From contig CP073344.1 of NCBI GenBank assembly GCA_024397875.1, positions 2,161,001 to 2,225,000 of the forward strand: a DNA stretch of 64,000 bases, read 5' to 3'. The position numbers and the translations under genes are program-made. The notes below the pieces were generated by a model that was not told where the DNA came from, made no database searches, and saw nothing but the letters and a program-made list of their open reading frames with translations. Below are positions 26,238 through 35,795 of the stretch, one piece after another. The first letter of the stretch is position 1. Every line of letters starts with the position of its first letter. The stretch comes from Amphritea atlantica (lineage in GTDB: Bacteria; Pseudomonadota; Gammaproteobacteria; Pseudomonadales; Balneatricaceae).

Positions 26238-27653
26238 ATGAATCAAATACCAGTTAAGGATGTGACTCCAAAGGGCAATAAAGGCGATGATAACTACGAC
26301 CTGTATGCCAAACGTGAGCATATCTATGTAAAGTACTACAAAGGGCTCTTTAAGAACCTGAGGACTATCTCCGGCTTTTTAATGCTGGCAATGTTTTACG
26401 GCTTTTCCTGGATTCAATGGGATGGCCATCAGGCTGTTTTATTTGATCTGCCAAGCCGGCAATTCCATGTATTTGGTTTCACTTTCTGGCCCCAGGATTT
26501 CATGCTGCTCTCCTGGCTGCTGATCATCCTTGCCTTTACCCTGTTCTTTGTCACCGTGTTTGCGGGTCGCCTCTGGTGTGGTTACGCCTGCCCTCAATTT
26601 GTCTGGACCTGGTTTTACATCTGGGCAGAGCGTGTCACTGAAGGTGATCGCAATCAGAGAATGCGGATGGACAAAGCCGGCTGGAGTGGCGAAAAAATCG
26701 CACGCAAAACAGCTAAACATACTATTTGGGCGATAATCGCTGCCGCCTCAGCTATCGCATTTGTCGGCTATTTCACGCCGATTCGCGAACTGATCCCCTC
26801 CGTACTCTCCTGGGATCTGGGCCCCTGGGAAACCTGGTGGATAGGCTTTCTGACAGTAGCAACCTATGCCAATGCTGGCTGGATGCGGGAACAGGTCTGT
26901 ATATACATGTGCCCTTATGCCCGCTTCCAGAGCGTCATGTTTGACCAGGACACACTGGTAATCTCCTATGATAATATCCGCGGAGAAAATCGTGGCAAGC
27001 GTAAAAAGGGGGCCGATTACAAGGCAGAAGGACTGGGCGACTGCATCGACTGTGATAACTGTGTCCATGTCTGCCCGGTCGGTATCGATATCCGTGACGG
27101 ACTGCAATATGAATGTGTTGCCTGCGGCGCCTGTGTCGATGTCTGTGATGATATCATGGACCGTATGGGTTATGAGCGAGGCCTGATTCGCTATACCACC
27201 GAACACGCTCTGGAGGGTGGCAAAACCCATATCCTACGGCCACGACTGATCGGTTACTTTATTGCTATCTGCGCGATGTTCATCGCTTTCAGTTACACCC
27301 TCTATAGCCGGGTGCCACTTGAAGTGGACATTATTCGTGACCGGGGTCAACTATATGTTCAAGCCTCAAACGGTATGATTGAAAACGTATATACTCTCAA
27401 ACTCGCCAATAAGTCGCAGACTGATCACCGTTTCAGCATCGATGTCACTGGCATAGAGGGAATTACAATGGCAGGTGACCGCGAAGTCCTGATACGTACA
27501 GGCGAACTGCTGGAACACCCTATCAGCCTTCAGGCAGACCCCCGCTTCCTTGAACGTCCGAACTACGATATTACCTTTCGGGTTCAGGCGCTGGATGATG
27601 AGAGTATTCTGGTGGAAGAGGACAATCGCTTTATTAGCCCTGTGAAACGCTAA
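26238..27653 (+). CDS. ccoG: Cytochrome c oxidase assembly protein CcoG (FixG/RdxA)
   Basis: A 471-residue membrane ferredoxin that acts as a cupric reductase in delivering Cu to cbb3 oxidase. It has several membrane helices, a conserved RLWCGYACPQFVWTWFYIWAERV segment near residues 112-134, and two 4Fe-4S binding clusters (CIDCDNCVHVCP and CVACGACVDVCD) near residues 270-300. A FixG-type immunoglobulin-like domain forms the C-terminus (about 360-471). The ATG at 26238 has AGGA upstream; an earlier TTG (26220) is less likely. It is separated from fixH by a terminator-like hairpin. Confidence 0.93.
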   Translation: MNQIPVKDVTPKGNKGDDNYDLYAKREHIYVKYYKGLFKNLRTISGFLMLAMFYGFSWIQWDGHQAVLFDLPSRQFHVFGFTFWPQDFMLLSWLLIILAFTLFFVTVFAGRLWCGYACPQFVWTWFYIWAERVTEGDRNQRMRMDKAGWSGEKIARKTAKHTIWAIIAAASAIAFVGYFTPIRELIPSVLSWDLGPWETWWIGFLTVATYANAGWMREQVCIYMCPYARFQSVMFDQDTLVISYDNIRGENRGKRKKGADYKAEGLGDCIDCDNCVHVCPVGIDIRDGLQYECVACGACVDVCDDIMDRMGYERGLIRYTTEHALEGGKTHILRPRLIGYFIAICAMFIAFSYTLYSRVPLEVDIIRDRGQLYVQASNGMIENVYTLKLANKSQTDHRFSIDVTGIEGITMAGDREVLIRTGELLEHPISLQADPRFLERPNYDITFRVQALDDESILVEEDNRFISPVKR

Positions 27654-27687
27654 GCAAAGCCTACCCTCCCCCATTTGACTGAGTTAG

Positions 27688-27729
27688 AATAGCTGCCGGA
27701 TTCACCTCCGTGCAGCTATTTCTTTTTTA
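27688..27729 (+). terminator. Terminator or attenuator between ccoG and ccoH
   Basis: A perfect 9-bp stem AATAGCTGC / GCAGCTATT with a 15-nt loop is followed by TCTTTTTT. It ends only 10 nt before the next ATG, so it must limit read-through into ccoHIS. Confidence 0.8.
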
Positions 27730-27738
27730 AGGAAACAT

Positions 27739-28245
27739 ATGACTGATCAACAAATCGGACCCTGGTTTAAACAGCCCTGGCTGTGGTTTATTCTTGCCCC
27801 GCTGATTGCAACCGTCCTCTACTCCACCGTGTACATTACAGCATCGATTGTTACTAACGATGGGGTGGTACTTGAGGAATACACCAAAAAGGCTAAAGCG
27901 TTCCACAAAGACAACCGGCTTAATGAAGCTGCCCAGCAACTTGGACTGAGTGCAACACTGAGATTTGACACGATGACCAGTGATATTAATCTGGAACTGA
28001 TCAGTGCCAAAGGAGAGCCGTTACCAGAACAGCTGCAACTCACCCTTGGTCACCCAACCAAAGCCAGCCTTGATATCAATATCACACTGCACCAACTTAA
28101 ACCGGGCCACTATGCCGGCGAGCTGAATAACTCGCTCAAGGGCGATAAGAAACTTATCATCAGCCCGGTAAACAAGGAGTGGCAGCTGGTAAAAGAAGCT
28201 GAACCACCTTACGACCAGACTAACTTCACATTTGGCAATTTGTAA
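27739..28245 (+). CDS. ccoH: FixH/CcoH family cbb3 assembly protein
   Basis: A 168-residue membrane protein required for cbb3 oxidase assembly. It has one N-terminal helix (about 13-36, LWFILAPLIATVLYSTVYITA) after the PWFKQPWLWF motif of FixH, then a periplasmic beta-rich domain. It sits in the canonical order ccoG-H-I-S. An AAGGAAA ribosome site lies before the ATG. ccoI starts 3 nt after the stop, so the pair is translationally coupled. Confidence 0.88.
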   Translation: MTDQQIGPWFKQPWLWFILAPLIATVLYSTVYITASIVTNDGVVLEEYTKKAKAFHKDNRLNEAAQQLGLSATLRFDTMTSDINLELISAKGEPLPEQLQLTLGHPTKASLDINITLHQLKPGHYAGELNNSLKGDKKLIISPVNKEWQLVKEAEPPYDQTNFTFGNL

Positions 28246-28248
28246 TCG

Positions 28249-30720
28249 GTGATGAATGCCTCTGAAGGTAATCTGCACGAACATCGTGACTGCTTTCACT
28301 GCGGTCTCGATATCCCTGCAGGCAGCCAGTTCTTTACCATTATAGGCGGACAAGCACGTCAGATGTGCTGTCCGGGCTGCCAGGCAGTTGCCCAGGTCAT
28401 CGCTGATGGCGGCCTGGAAAATTATTACAAACACCGCACCTCCGAAGCCTCGTCGCCTGAATCTGTCAGCGCCAGCGAGCAGTTGCAGGCGGAGTTCGAG
28501 CTTTATAACCATCCCAGTGTACAGCAGCACTTTGTTGCCGAACTGGAGGATGGCAGCAAACAGGCAACACTGGTTATCGAAGGGATCACCTGCGCCGCCT
28601 GTGTCTGGCTGCTTGAGCATCATATCAGTTCACTCGAAGGGGTAATGGTTGCCAGCGTCAACCTGACTAATCATCGTGCCCGGGTGCAGTGGGATGAACA
28701 GAAGATCCATCTCAGCGACATCTTTATAGCGATGCACAGTATCGGCTATCAGGGACACCCCTATCACCCTGACAAAGAAGAACAACTGCTGGAACAGGAG
28801 ACTAAACAGGCAATGCGCAGACTGGGCATTGCCGGGGTCTTTACCATGCAGATTATGATGCTCGCCGTGGCCCTTTACACCGGCGCCGGAGCAAGCCTCG
28901 AAGCCGATAATGAAAACTTTATACGCTGGGCCAGCCTGGCATTAGCAACACCGGTGGTTTTTTATGCCTCAAGACCTTTCTTTCTGGCGGCGCTGCGAGA
29001 CCTCCGAACCCGCCATCTGACGATGGATCTGCCGGTATCAATCGCAATCGGCGGAGCCTATATAGCCAGCATCTGGGCGACTGTCACCGCCAGCGGCGAA
29101 GTCTATTACGACTCTGTCAGCATGTTCACCTTCTTCCTGCTGATCGGCCGATTCCTGGAGATGAAAGCCCGTCACAGAACCGGGAAAGCGGGCAACGCAC
29201 TACTCAACCTGCTACCGGCCAGCGCAATCCTCTATACCGATGAAGGTGAAAAAATTGTTGCCGCAAATGAGCTGCAGCAGGGCAACCGGATTCTGGTGAA
29301 GCCCGGCCATACGATCCCCGCTGACGGCATCATTATCAAGGGCAACAGCAGCATCGATGAGTCTGCGCTCACCGGCGAGTACCTGCCCCTGACTAAGCGC
29401 GCAGGGGACCGGGTCGTTGGCGGCACCATCAATGTTGAGAATCCGATCGATCTTGAAGTCACTCAGGTCGGCGCAAGCTCGCAGCTATCTTCTATTGTGC
29501 GCCTGCTGGAACGGGCCCATGAAGAGAAACCCAAAGTAGCCCGACTGGCGGACGCGGTGTCCGGTTATTTTGTCACTGCGGTGCTCATCGTTGCGACCTC
29601 CGTCGGACTGGTATGGTGGCAGATAAACCCCGATCACGCCTTCTGGGTGACTCTCTCGGTTCTGGTTGTTACCTGCCCATGTGCGCTGTCACTGGCGACC
29701 CCGACGGCACTGACAGCGGCCACAGGAACCTTGCGCCAACACGGTTTACTGATTACCCGGGGCCATGTTCTGGAAAGCCTGGCCAGGGCGACCCATATTG
29801 TCTTCGATAAAACCGGTACCCTGACAGAGGGCAATCTGTCGCTGCAGAGCACTACCCCGCTCTCTTCACTGACCGCTCAGGAGTGCCTCGAGATTGCCGC
29901 TTCGCTGGAAGCCCACTCAGAACATCCTATCGCACAGGCGTTCCACCGCATCAGTCAGTTAAATCAGGTTAATGCCGCAGAGGAACTCAATAATCATGTA
30001 GGCCAGGGACTGGAAGGCTGTATTGACGGTCAGCGCTACTTTATCGGAAAACCCCGTTTCGCCAGTCAGTTCTGCGACAAACAGCTGGATTTCGCCGACG
30101 CACCCGACAGCCAGGGGCAATGGCTTCTGCTTGCCAGTGAAACTGAACCACTGGCCTGGTTTGGACTGAATGACCCGGCCCGCAAGCAAGCGGCCAGCAT
30201 GGTTCAACAGTTACAAAAGATGGGGCTTGAGGTACAGATGCTCACCGGTGACAGTTCTGCCGCCGTTGAACATATCGCCCGGCAGCTGAAGATCGATACC
30301 GTGATCTCCGGTGTCAGTCCGGAACAAAAACTGCAGCATATCCAACAGCTTCAGGATAACGGTGCTCAGTTGGTGATGGTCGGTGACGGCATTAATGATA
30401 TCCCGGTACTGGCCGGAGCCCAGACATCAATTGCAATGGGCTCAGCCACTGATCTGGCGAAAACCAATGCCGATGCCGTACTCATCTCCAGCGAGCTGAT
30501 GCGCCTGCCACAGGCGTTGCGACTGGCTAAACGTACTCGCGCGAATATCCGCCAGAATCTTGGCTGGGCAATTCTCTATAACCTGATAGCCCTGCCACTG
30601 GCTGCTGCCGGTATGATCGCTCCATGGATGGCGGCTATCGGTATGTCCGCCAGCTCACTGGTAGTGGTAGGTAACGCCCTGCGCCTGACTAAACTTGACC
30701 GGTCGGATCGGTTAGAATAG
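28249..30720 (+). CDS. ccoI: Copper-exporting P1B-ATPase CcoI (FixI)
   Basis: An 823-residue copper P-type ATPase supplying Cu for CcoN assembly. The N-terminus has Cys motifs (C15-x2-C18, C40-C41-x2-C44), then an HMA domain with GITCAACVW (C115, C118). It has eight predicted membrane helices, the CPC copper site in TCPCALS, the phosphorylation motif DKTGT and the hinge VGDGINDIP. The CFHCG/CCPGC N-terminal extension marks the CcoI branch rather than CopA. The start is the GTG at 28249 or the ATG at 28252, both 3-6 nt after ccoH. Confidence 0.95.
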   Translation: MMNASEGNLHEHRDCFHCGLDIPAGSQFFTIIGGQARQMCCPGCQAVAQVIADGGLENYYKHRTSEASSPESVSASEQLQAEFELYNHPSVQQHFVAELEDGSKQATLVIEGITCAACVWLLEHHISSLEGVMVASVNLTNHRARVQWDEQKIHLSDIFIAMHSIGYQGHPYHPDKEEQLLEQETKQAMRRLGIAGVFTMQIMMLAVALYTGAGASLEADNENFIRWASLALATPVVFYASRPFFLAALRDLRTRHLTMDLPVSIAIGGAYIASIWATVTASGEVYYDSVSMFTFFLLIGRFLEMKARHRTGKAGNALLNLLPASAILYTDEGEKIVAANELQQGNRILVKPGHTIPADGIIIKGNSSIDESALTGEYLPLTKRAGDRVVGGTINVENPIDLEVTQVGASSQLSSIVRLLERAHEEKPKVARLADAVSGYFVTAVLIVATSVGLVWWQINPDHAFWVTLSVLVVTCPCALSLATPTALTAATGTLRQHGLLITRGHVLESLARATHIVFDKTGTLTEGNLSLQSTTPLSSLTAQECLEIAASLEAHSEHPIAQAFHRISQLNQVNAAEELNNHVGQGLEGCIDGQRYFIGKPRFASQFCDKQLDFADAPDSQGQWLLLASETEPLAWFGLNDPARKQAASMVQQLQKMGLEVQMLTGDSSAAVEHIARQLKIDTVISGVSPEQKLQHIQQLQDNGAQLVMVGDGINDIPVLAGAQTSIAMGSATDLAKTNADAVLISSELMRLPQALRLAKRTRANIRQNLGWAILYNLIALPLAAAGMIAPWMAAIGMSASSLVVVGNALRLTKLDRSDRLE

Positions 30721-30747
30721 CTATAACAACCTGAGTGAAGTATTGCT

Positions 30748-30939
30748 ATGTCAATTATCTACCTGCTTATTCCAATCGCCATTGCCCTTGCAGGCGTTGC
30801 GATCTGGGGCTTTTTCTGGTCGGTTAACAATGGTCAGTTAGACGACCTCGAATCTCCCGCCCACAGTATTTTATATGACGATGATGAGCACCTGATCCCC
30901 GACGACGCCAAGCCGCCAAAGTCTGTAGAAAAACAGTAA
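30748..30939 (+). CDS. ccoS: cbb3 oxidase assembly protein CcoS
   Basis: A 63-residue single-helix membrane protein (helix about residues 4-26). CcoS is needed for cofactor insertion into cbb3 oxidase. The pattern GFFWSVNNGQLDDLESPAHSILYDDD is the family signature. It follows ccoI by 27 nt, and its stop overlaps the next start (TAATG). Confidence 0.93.
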   Translation: MSIIYLLIPIAIALAGVAIWGFFWSVNNGQLDDLESPAHSILYDDDEHLIPDDAKPPKSVEKQ

Positions 30940-31613
30940 TGACAGAACCGTTATCGGCTCTCACTGCCCTGCTCCTGGGGCTATTGGGAAGCGCCCACTG
31001 CCTGGGCATGTGTGGTGGAATATCCAGTGCAGTCGCCATGGGTATTGATCGGAAAAACCAGCAACCGGTGTTGCTGTTGCTCGGATTCAATGTTGGCCGT
31101 ATCGCCAGTTATACCCTTGCCGGAGCTCTGCTCGGCAGCATTGGCTGGCTGATCCGTTCACCGGAAGTGGCTCTTTTTTTACGCTGCTTTGCGGGCGTAA
31201 TCCTTATTTTAATGGGACTCTATGTCGCGCAAATCTGGAAAGCTCTGGCCTATTTAGAAAAGCAGGGCAATCTGCTTTGGCGGCATATCCAGCCCCTCAG
31301 CCGGCAACTTTTACCGGTGCGCAACCCGCTTCAGGCTGTCGCGCTTGGAGCCCTCTGGGGATGGCTACCCTGCGGCCTGATATACAGCACACTGATCTGG
31401 AGCGCCACGGCCAGCGACTGGCAAACCTCGGCCCTGCTGATGGCCTGTTTTGGGCTGGGAACGATACCGGCGATGCTGGCTACCGGACTGCTGGCCAGCC
31501 AGGTTCAGTCGCTACTGAAAAACCGTAAAGCCCAGACGATTGCCGGGCTACTGATTATACTGTTCGGCCTGTACACCATCCCCTGGCGGGGACTGGTTTC
31601 AGGCCTTACTTGA
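30939..31613 (+). CDS. TauE/SafE-like (DsbD_2) membrane protein of the cco cluster
   Basis: A 224-residue integral membrane protein with about six helices. Two conserved Cys motifs, GSAHCLGMCGG (residues 17-27) and GWLPCGLIYS (about 140-149), define a branch of the sulfite exporter TauE/SafE or DsbD-like family. This branch is regularly found after ccoS in gammaproteobacteria, where it has been called CcoH by some authors. A role in copper or thiol handling for oxidase assembly is inferred. The start overlaps the ccoS stop by 1 nt and the FNR box of hemN overlaps its stop. Confidence 0.85.
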   Translation: MTEPLSALTALLLGLLGSAHCLGMCGGISSAVAMGIDRKNQQPVLLLLGFNVGRIASYTLAGALLGSIGWLIRSPEVALFLRCFAGVILILMGLYVAQIWKALAYLEKQGNLLWRHIQPLSRQLLPVRNPLQAVALGALWGWLPCGLIYSTLIWSATASDWQTSALLMACFGLGTIPAMLATGLLASQVQSLLKNRKAQTIAGLLIILFGLYTIPWRGLVSGLT

Positions 31614-31650
31614 TAAACATCAATACCGGTTCGGTTAAAATCACTATAAT
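31610..31650 (+). promoter_or_regulatory. FNR/ANR-dependent promoter of hemN
   Basis: TTGATAAACATCAA (31610-31623) is a perfect FNR box overlapping the preceding stop. A perfect TATAAT (-10) follows at 31645-31650. The distance puts the box centre near -40, the class II activation position of FNR. Transcription would start about 31657, before the GTG start. Confidence 0.88.
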
Positions 31651-31680
31651 CGGGCCTTTGCAGTAAAAGTGAGAAATGTT

Positions 31681-33072
31681 GTGACGCAGAATAATCTGAT
31701 TAAATGGGATCTCGACCTGATCCGCCGCTATGATCTGTCTGGCCCCCGGTATACCTCTTACCCTACTGCGATTCAGTTTGATCCTGAACTTTCTGCTACC
31801 GACCTGGTAAGCACCGGCCAGCGAACAGCCGATCATAGCGCACCGTTATCACTCTATGTTCACATCCCCTTCTGTGCCCATGTTTGTTACTACTGCGCCT
31901 GTAATAAGGTGATCACCCGTAACCGTAAAAAAGCTCAGCCCTATCTCGATACTCTGTATAAAGAGATGGCTCAACTGTCAGAGTGGTATGCAGACGACCG
32001 CACCGTTGAACAGCTTCACTTTGGTGGTGGCACGCCAACCTTCATCAGCAACGGGCAGATGATCGAACTGATGCAGAAGCTGCGCGATAACTTCAAACTG
32101 CTGGATGATGATTCCGGAGACTACTCTATCGAGATAGATCCCCGCGAAGTGGATCACGAAATGCTCAAAGTACTGCGCGAGATCGGTTTTAACCGGGTCA
32201 GCTTTGGGGTTCAGGATATCGAGCTTAAAGTTCAACAGGCAGTCAACCGGGTTCAGCCAGTAGAAGAGATCGCTGACGTACTGCATGAAGCCCGTCGTCT
32301 CGGGTTTCGTTCAATCAATATTGATCTGATCTACGGTCTGCCACACCAGACCCTGGAGAGCTTTACCAAAACGCTGGACACCATTATCGAGCTGAGTCCC
32401 GACCGGCTGTCAGTGTTCAACTATGCCCATATGCCGGACCGGTTCCGCTCCCAGAGCCATATCAAAGCTGAAGACCTGCCCAGTCCGGAAACCAAGCTGG
32501 CGATCCTGGAAACCACCATCAGCAAACTGTGTGACGCAGGCTATGTTTATATCGGTATGGATCACTTTGCCAAGCCGGATGATGAGCTGGCACTGGCCCA
32601 GCAAAGCGGCAAACTCCACCGCAACTTCCAGGGGTATACCACTCACAGTGATTGTGACCTGGTCGCGATGGGCGTCTCGTCTATCAGCCAGATCGGTGAC
32701 GTTTACTACCAGAATGAGCATGATATGAGCGCCTACACCGGGGCCGTTGAAGATCACCACTATGCCATTAAACGCGGTGTTACACTGACCCGGGATGACC
32801 GGATCCGACGTGCCGTTATCACCCAGTTAATCTGTCACTTTCAGCTACAGATGGAAGACTTTGAACAACAGTTCGATATCCGCTTCAGTGAATATTTTGC
32901 TGATGAGTTACAGGAACTGGATAGATTTACCGGTGACGGACTGATTATTCTGACTGAAAAAAGTATCGAAGTAACTCCCGCCGGACGACTGCTGATCCGC
33001 CGTATCTGTATGGCATTTGATGCCTATATACCCAAGCAGCAACCGACCAAAGGGTTCTCCCGTATCATTTGA
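31681..33072 (+). CDS. hemN: Oxygen-independent coproporphyrinogen III oxidase
   Basis: A radical-SAM enzyme that decarboxylates coproporphyrinogen III to protoporphyrinogen IX in haem synthesis when oxygen is low. The 463-residue form contains the RYTSYPTAIQF N-terminal motif and the Fe-S binding C-x3-C-x2-C motif FCAHVCYYC (C65, C69, C72). HFGGGTP is also present, and DHFAKPDDELA marks HemN rather than HemW. Two GTG starts, 31669 and 31681, are possible; TGAGA precedes the second at proper distance, so I chose it. Activated by FNR through the box at 31610. Supplies haem for the adjacent cbb3 oxidase. Confidence 0.95.
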   Translation: MTQNNLIKWDLDLIRRYDLSGPRYTSYPTAIQFDPELSATDLVSTGQRTADHSAPLSLYVHIPFCAHVCYYCACNKVITRNRKKAQPYLDTLYKEMAQLSEWYADDRTVEQLHFGGGTPTFISNGQMIELMQKLRDNFKLLDDDSGDYSIEIDPREVDHEMLKVLREIGFNRVSFGVQDIELKVQQAVNRVQPVEEIADVLHEARRLGFRSINIDLIYGLPHQTLESFTKTLDTIIELSPDRLSVFNYAHMPDRFRSQSHIKAEDLPSPETKLAILETTISKLCDAGYVYIGMDHFAKPDDELALAQQSGKLHRNFQGYTTHSDCDLVAMGVSSISQIGDVYYQNEHDMSAYTGAVEDHHYAIKRGVTLTRDDRIRRAVITQLICHFQLQMEDFEQQFDIRFSEYFADELQELDRFTGDGLIILTEKSIEVTPAGRLLIRRICMAFDAYIPKQQPTKGFSRII

Positions 33073-33078
33073 TACGGG
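33059..33078. repeat. Hairpin overlapping the hemN stop codon
   Basis: CCCGTATCA (33059-33067) and TGATACGGG (33070-33078) form a 9-bp perfect stem with a 2-base centre. The hemN stop TGA is inside the right arm. No T-run follows, so this is not a normal terminator. Confidence 0.6.
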
Positions 33079-33159
33079 AAATACTTCACCCGGTTGGCAA
33101 TTTAGTAGATAATTACCCGCAGGCAAAGTCTAATATCACAATGAAAACAGGACATAGTT

Positions 33160-33939
33160 ATGGGCAACCATAAGGCATCTGAAGGGAAACTTCACAGCTT
33201 AAGGCAGGTTCATTGCAACACTTGTAGTCTCAGTTCATTATGTCTGCCCGTGTCTCTGGATATGACAGAGATGGACCGGCTGGACGATATTATCGACAAG
33301 AGCCGGCCGTTGAAAAAAGGTGAACATCTGTTTCATCAGGGTGAACCGTTCTCCTCGGTTTATGCCATTCGTGCCGGCACAATAAAAACATACACCCTCA
33401 CCAATGAAGGAGAGGAGCAGATAACCGGCTTCTACTTCCCGGGTGAAATGGTGGGCATGAGCGGTTTCGACAGTGAGCAATACCCTGTTTCCGCGAAAAT
33501 GCTGGAAACCACCACCGTCTGTGAAATACCGTTCGAGCGACTCGACGAACTATCGGGTCAGATGCCTGAGCTACGGCGTCAGATACTACGAACGCTGAGC
33601 AAAGAGATACGCGATGATCAGCAGATGATGCTGTTACTCAGTAAGAAGAATGCGGAGCAGCGGGTCGCGACGTTCCTGGTCAAGCTCTCCACCCGCTATA
33701 AAGCACGTGGTTACTCGGCTTCCCAATTCCGCCTGTCTATGTCAAGAAATGAGATCGGTAACTACCTCGGGCTGGCAGTCGAGACCGTCAGCCGCATCTT
33801 CACCCGCTTCCAGAAGATGGAGTTAGTCCGTGTTGATGGCAAAGAGATAGAGCTGAGCAACCTGGAAGAGATCTACAACCTGTCCGGCGAATCTCATGAT
33901 GCCGACTACAGCGAAGACAAGTCCTGTCCGCACGCATGA
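33160..33939 (+). CDS. fnr: FNR/ANR-family oxygen-sensing transcription regulator
   Basis: A 259-residue Crp/Fnr protein that senses oxygen with a 4Fe-4S cluster. All four ligands are visible: C19, C22 and C28 in the N-terminal [11 protein letters not shown], and C121 in TTTVCEIP, matching E. coli Fnr C20, C23, C29 and C122. The cyclic-nucleotide-type beta roll spans residues about 40-130. The helix-turn-helix is [23 protein letters not shown], with E-x2-SR for reading TTGAT half-sites. It is likely the activator of the FNR boxes near ccoN and hemN. It is followed by a terminator. Confidence 0.96.
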   Translation: MGNHKASEGKLHSLRQVHCNTCSLSSLCLPVSLDMTEMDRLDDIIDKSRPLKKGEHLFHQGEPFSSVYAIRAGTIKTYTLTNEGEEQITGFYFPGEMVGMSGFDSEQYPVSAKMLETTTVCEIPFERLDELSGQMPELRRQILRTLSKEIRDDQQMMLLLSKKNAEQRVATFLVKLSTRYKARGYSASQFRLSMSRNEIGNYLGLAVETVSRIFTRFQKMELVRVDGKEIELSNLEEIYNLSGESHDADYSEDKSCPHA

Positions 33940-33957
33940 TCTTCTGTTTGAATTGAA

Positions 33958-33987
33958 AAATACCCGCGGTAGGCGGGTATTATTTTT
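33958..33987 (+). terminator. Terminator of fnr
   Basis: Stem TACCCGC (33961-33967) / GCGGGTA (33973-33979) extended by A-T pairs and followed by TTATTTTT. Confidence 0.85.
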
Positions 33988-34015
33988 ATAGCCCTAGTGT
34001 TTTAAGGTAACCCTG

Positions 34016-34558
34016 ATGAGTTTCGATGAATGTTATATCAAGTCCGTAATGCGCACGATACCGGACTGGCCAGAACCCGGAGTAATGTTCAGAGATATAA
34101 CCCCACTGTTTAAAGACCCTAAAGCGTTGCGAATGATTGCAGATTCTTTCATTCAGCGCTATATCGATACTGAAGTGACACATATTGCCAGTATCGACGC
34201 CCGCGGTTTCCTGTTTGGCTCCATTATGGCCTATCAGTTAAATATTCCACTGGTGCTGGTGCGTAAAAAAGGCAAGCTTCCCGGTAAAACCATCCATCGT
34301 GAATATGCGCTTGAGTATGGTACTGCCGCAGTGGAGATGCAGGTCGATGCGGTCTCTGAAGGCGATAAAGTGCTGATCTTTGACGATCTGATCGCAACGG
34401 GGGGAACCATTCTGGCAGCCAGCACTATCATTAAAGAGCTCGGTGCAGAGGTTTACGAAGCGGCGGCACTGATCGACCTGCCTGACCTGCATGGCTCTGA
34501 ACTGATTCAGCAAGCAGGCATTCCGGTCTATACCCTGCTGGCTTACGAAGGCCTCTGA
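34016..34558 (+). CDS. apt: Adenine phosphoribosyltransferase
   Basis: A 180-residue purine-salvage enzyme that converts adenine and PRPP to AMP. It has the FRDITPLFKDP N-terminal signature, the base-contacting DARGFLFG motif, and the PRPP-binding motif VLIFDDLIATGGTI near residues 123-136. Length is typical. It stands alone downstream of fnr. Confidence 0.96.
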   Translation: MSFDECYIKSVMRTIPDWPEPGVMFRDITPLFKDPKALRMIADSFIQRYIDTEVTHIASIDARGFLFGSIMAYQLNIPLVLVRKKGKLPGKTIHREYALEYGTAAVEMQVDAVSEGDKVLIFDDLIATGGTILAASTIIKELGAEVYEAAALIDLPDLHGSELIQQAGIPVYTLLAYEGL

Positions 34559-34702
34559 TCTCCCGGAGGGAGCTATGCACCCATAGCCCCCTGACCCATC
34601 ACTTTCGCGCTGACTACCGACTATCGGTTAACCGGTCAGCGCATGTCGGTTATCGCTTTACAATAGCCACTCTTTTTTTATCTGTTATTAAGGGCTCATC
34701 TT

Positions 34703-35617
34703 ATGTGGTTCAAAAATGCCATCTTTTACCGTTTCACTCAGCCATTTAGCTATACCCCCGAAGCCCTTGAAGAGAAGCTCAGTGAGAAAGCCTTTACCCC
34801 CTGCGGCAGCCAGGAACTGAGCCGCTTTGGCTGGGTCAGCCCCAGCGGCGGACTGTCTGATATGCTGGTGCATGCAGGCAACGGTTTCATGCTTATCGCG
34901 GCCCAGAAAGAGGACAAGATCATCCCTTCTCAGGTTATCCGTCAGCAACTGGATAACCGGGTGAAAGTGATCGAAGACGAACAGGCACGAAAAGTTTATA
35001 AGAAAGAGAAGGATCAGCTTAAAGATGAGATAGTTCTGGACCTGCTGCCCCGCGCATTCAGTAAATTCCAGACAACCTGGGCGCTGCTTGCTCCGCAACA
35101 TAATCTGTTAATTGTCGATGCCAGCAGCCACAAACGGGCAGAAGAGCTGCTCAGTCATCTGCGCAGCCTGCTGGGTTCCCTGCCAGTTGTTCTGCCGGAT
35201 GTTAACCAGTCGCCCTCTGCTGTCATGTCTAACTGGCTGGAGCAGCCTGGCGAGCGTTACACAGGCCTGGAACCGATGGATGAGTGCGAACTCAGAGACA
35301 GCGCGGTAGAGACCGGCATCATCCGCTGCAAAGGCCAGGATCTCGATAGCGATGAAATACGCCATCACCTGGAAGCTGGCAAACGGGTGGTTAAGCTGGC
35401 ACTGGAGTGGCAGGAAAGCATCAACTTTATCCTCCAGGATGACCTGTGCATAAAGCGTATTAAGTTGTCAGATCAGCTGAAAGAGAAACTCGATCAGGAC
35501 AGCCCCGATGAGGCGTTTGCCCAGTTTGATGCCGAGTTTGTGCAGATGTCACTGGAAATGACCCGTCTGATTCCGGCACTAACAGAAGCGTTTGGCGGTG
35601 AAGCTCAGCGCCCCTGA
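34703..35617 (+). CDS. rdgC: Recombination-associated protein RdgC
   Basis: A 304-residue DNA-binding ring protein that limits RecA-mediated recombination. Family features include MWFKNAIFYRF at the start, SRFGWVSP, VHAGNGFMLIAAQKEDKIIPSQVI, and the conserved C-terminal half with QESINFILQDDLCIKRIK. Length matches E. coli RdgC (303). A terminator follows. Confidence 0.96.
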   Translation: MWFKNAIFYRFTQPFSYTPEALEEKLSEKAFTPCGSQELSRFGWVSPSGGLSDMLVHAGNGFMLIAAQKEDKIIPSQVIRQQLDNRVKVIEDEQARKVYKKEKDQLKDEIVLDLLPRAFSKFQTTWALLAPQHNLLIVDASSHKRAEELLSHLRSLLGSLPVVLPDVNQSPSAVMSNWLEQPGERYTGLEPMDECELRDSAVETGIIRCKGQDLDSDEIRHHLEAGKRVVKLALEWQESINFILQDDLCIKRIKLSDQLKEKLDQDSPDEAFAQFDAEFVQMSLEMTRLIPALTEAFGGEAQRP

Positions 35618-35651
35618 ATAGTTAACACTTCTCTATTCTATTGATCTATAT

Positions 35652-35694
35652 AACGCTGGTGCACTGATCTCTTTCGGGCACCGGCGTTTTTTTA
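35652..35694 (+). terminator. Terminator of rdgC
   Basis: Stem CGCTGGTGC (35654-35662) / GCACCGGCG (35678-35686), one G-T pair, then seven T residues. Confidence 0.9.
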
Positions 35695-35795
35695 TTCAGC
35701 GCCGCGGCTAAGTGGAACTGAATAAAATAACTTACTGTTTGAACTTAGCCACTCTCTGTGTAGACTACCCCCATCCAGCAGATCAGGACCATTCA

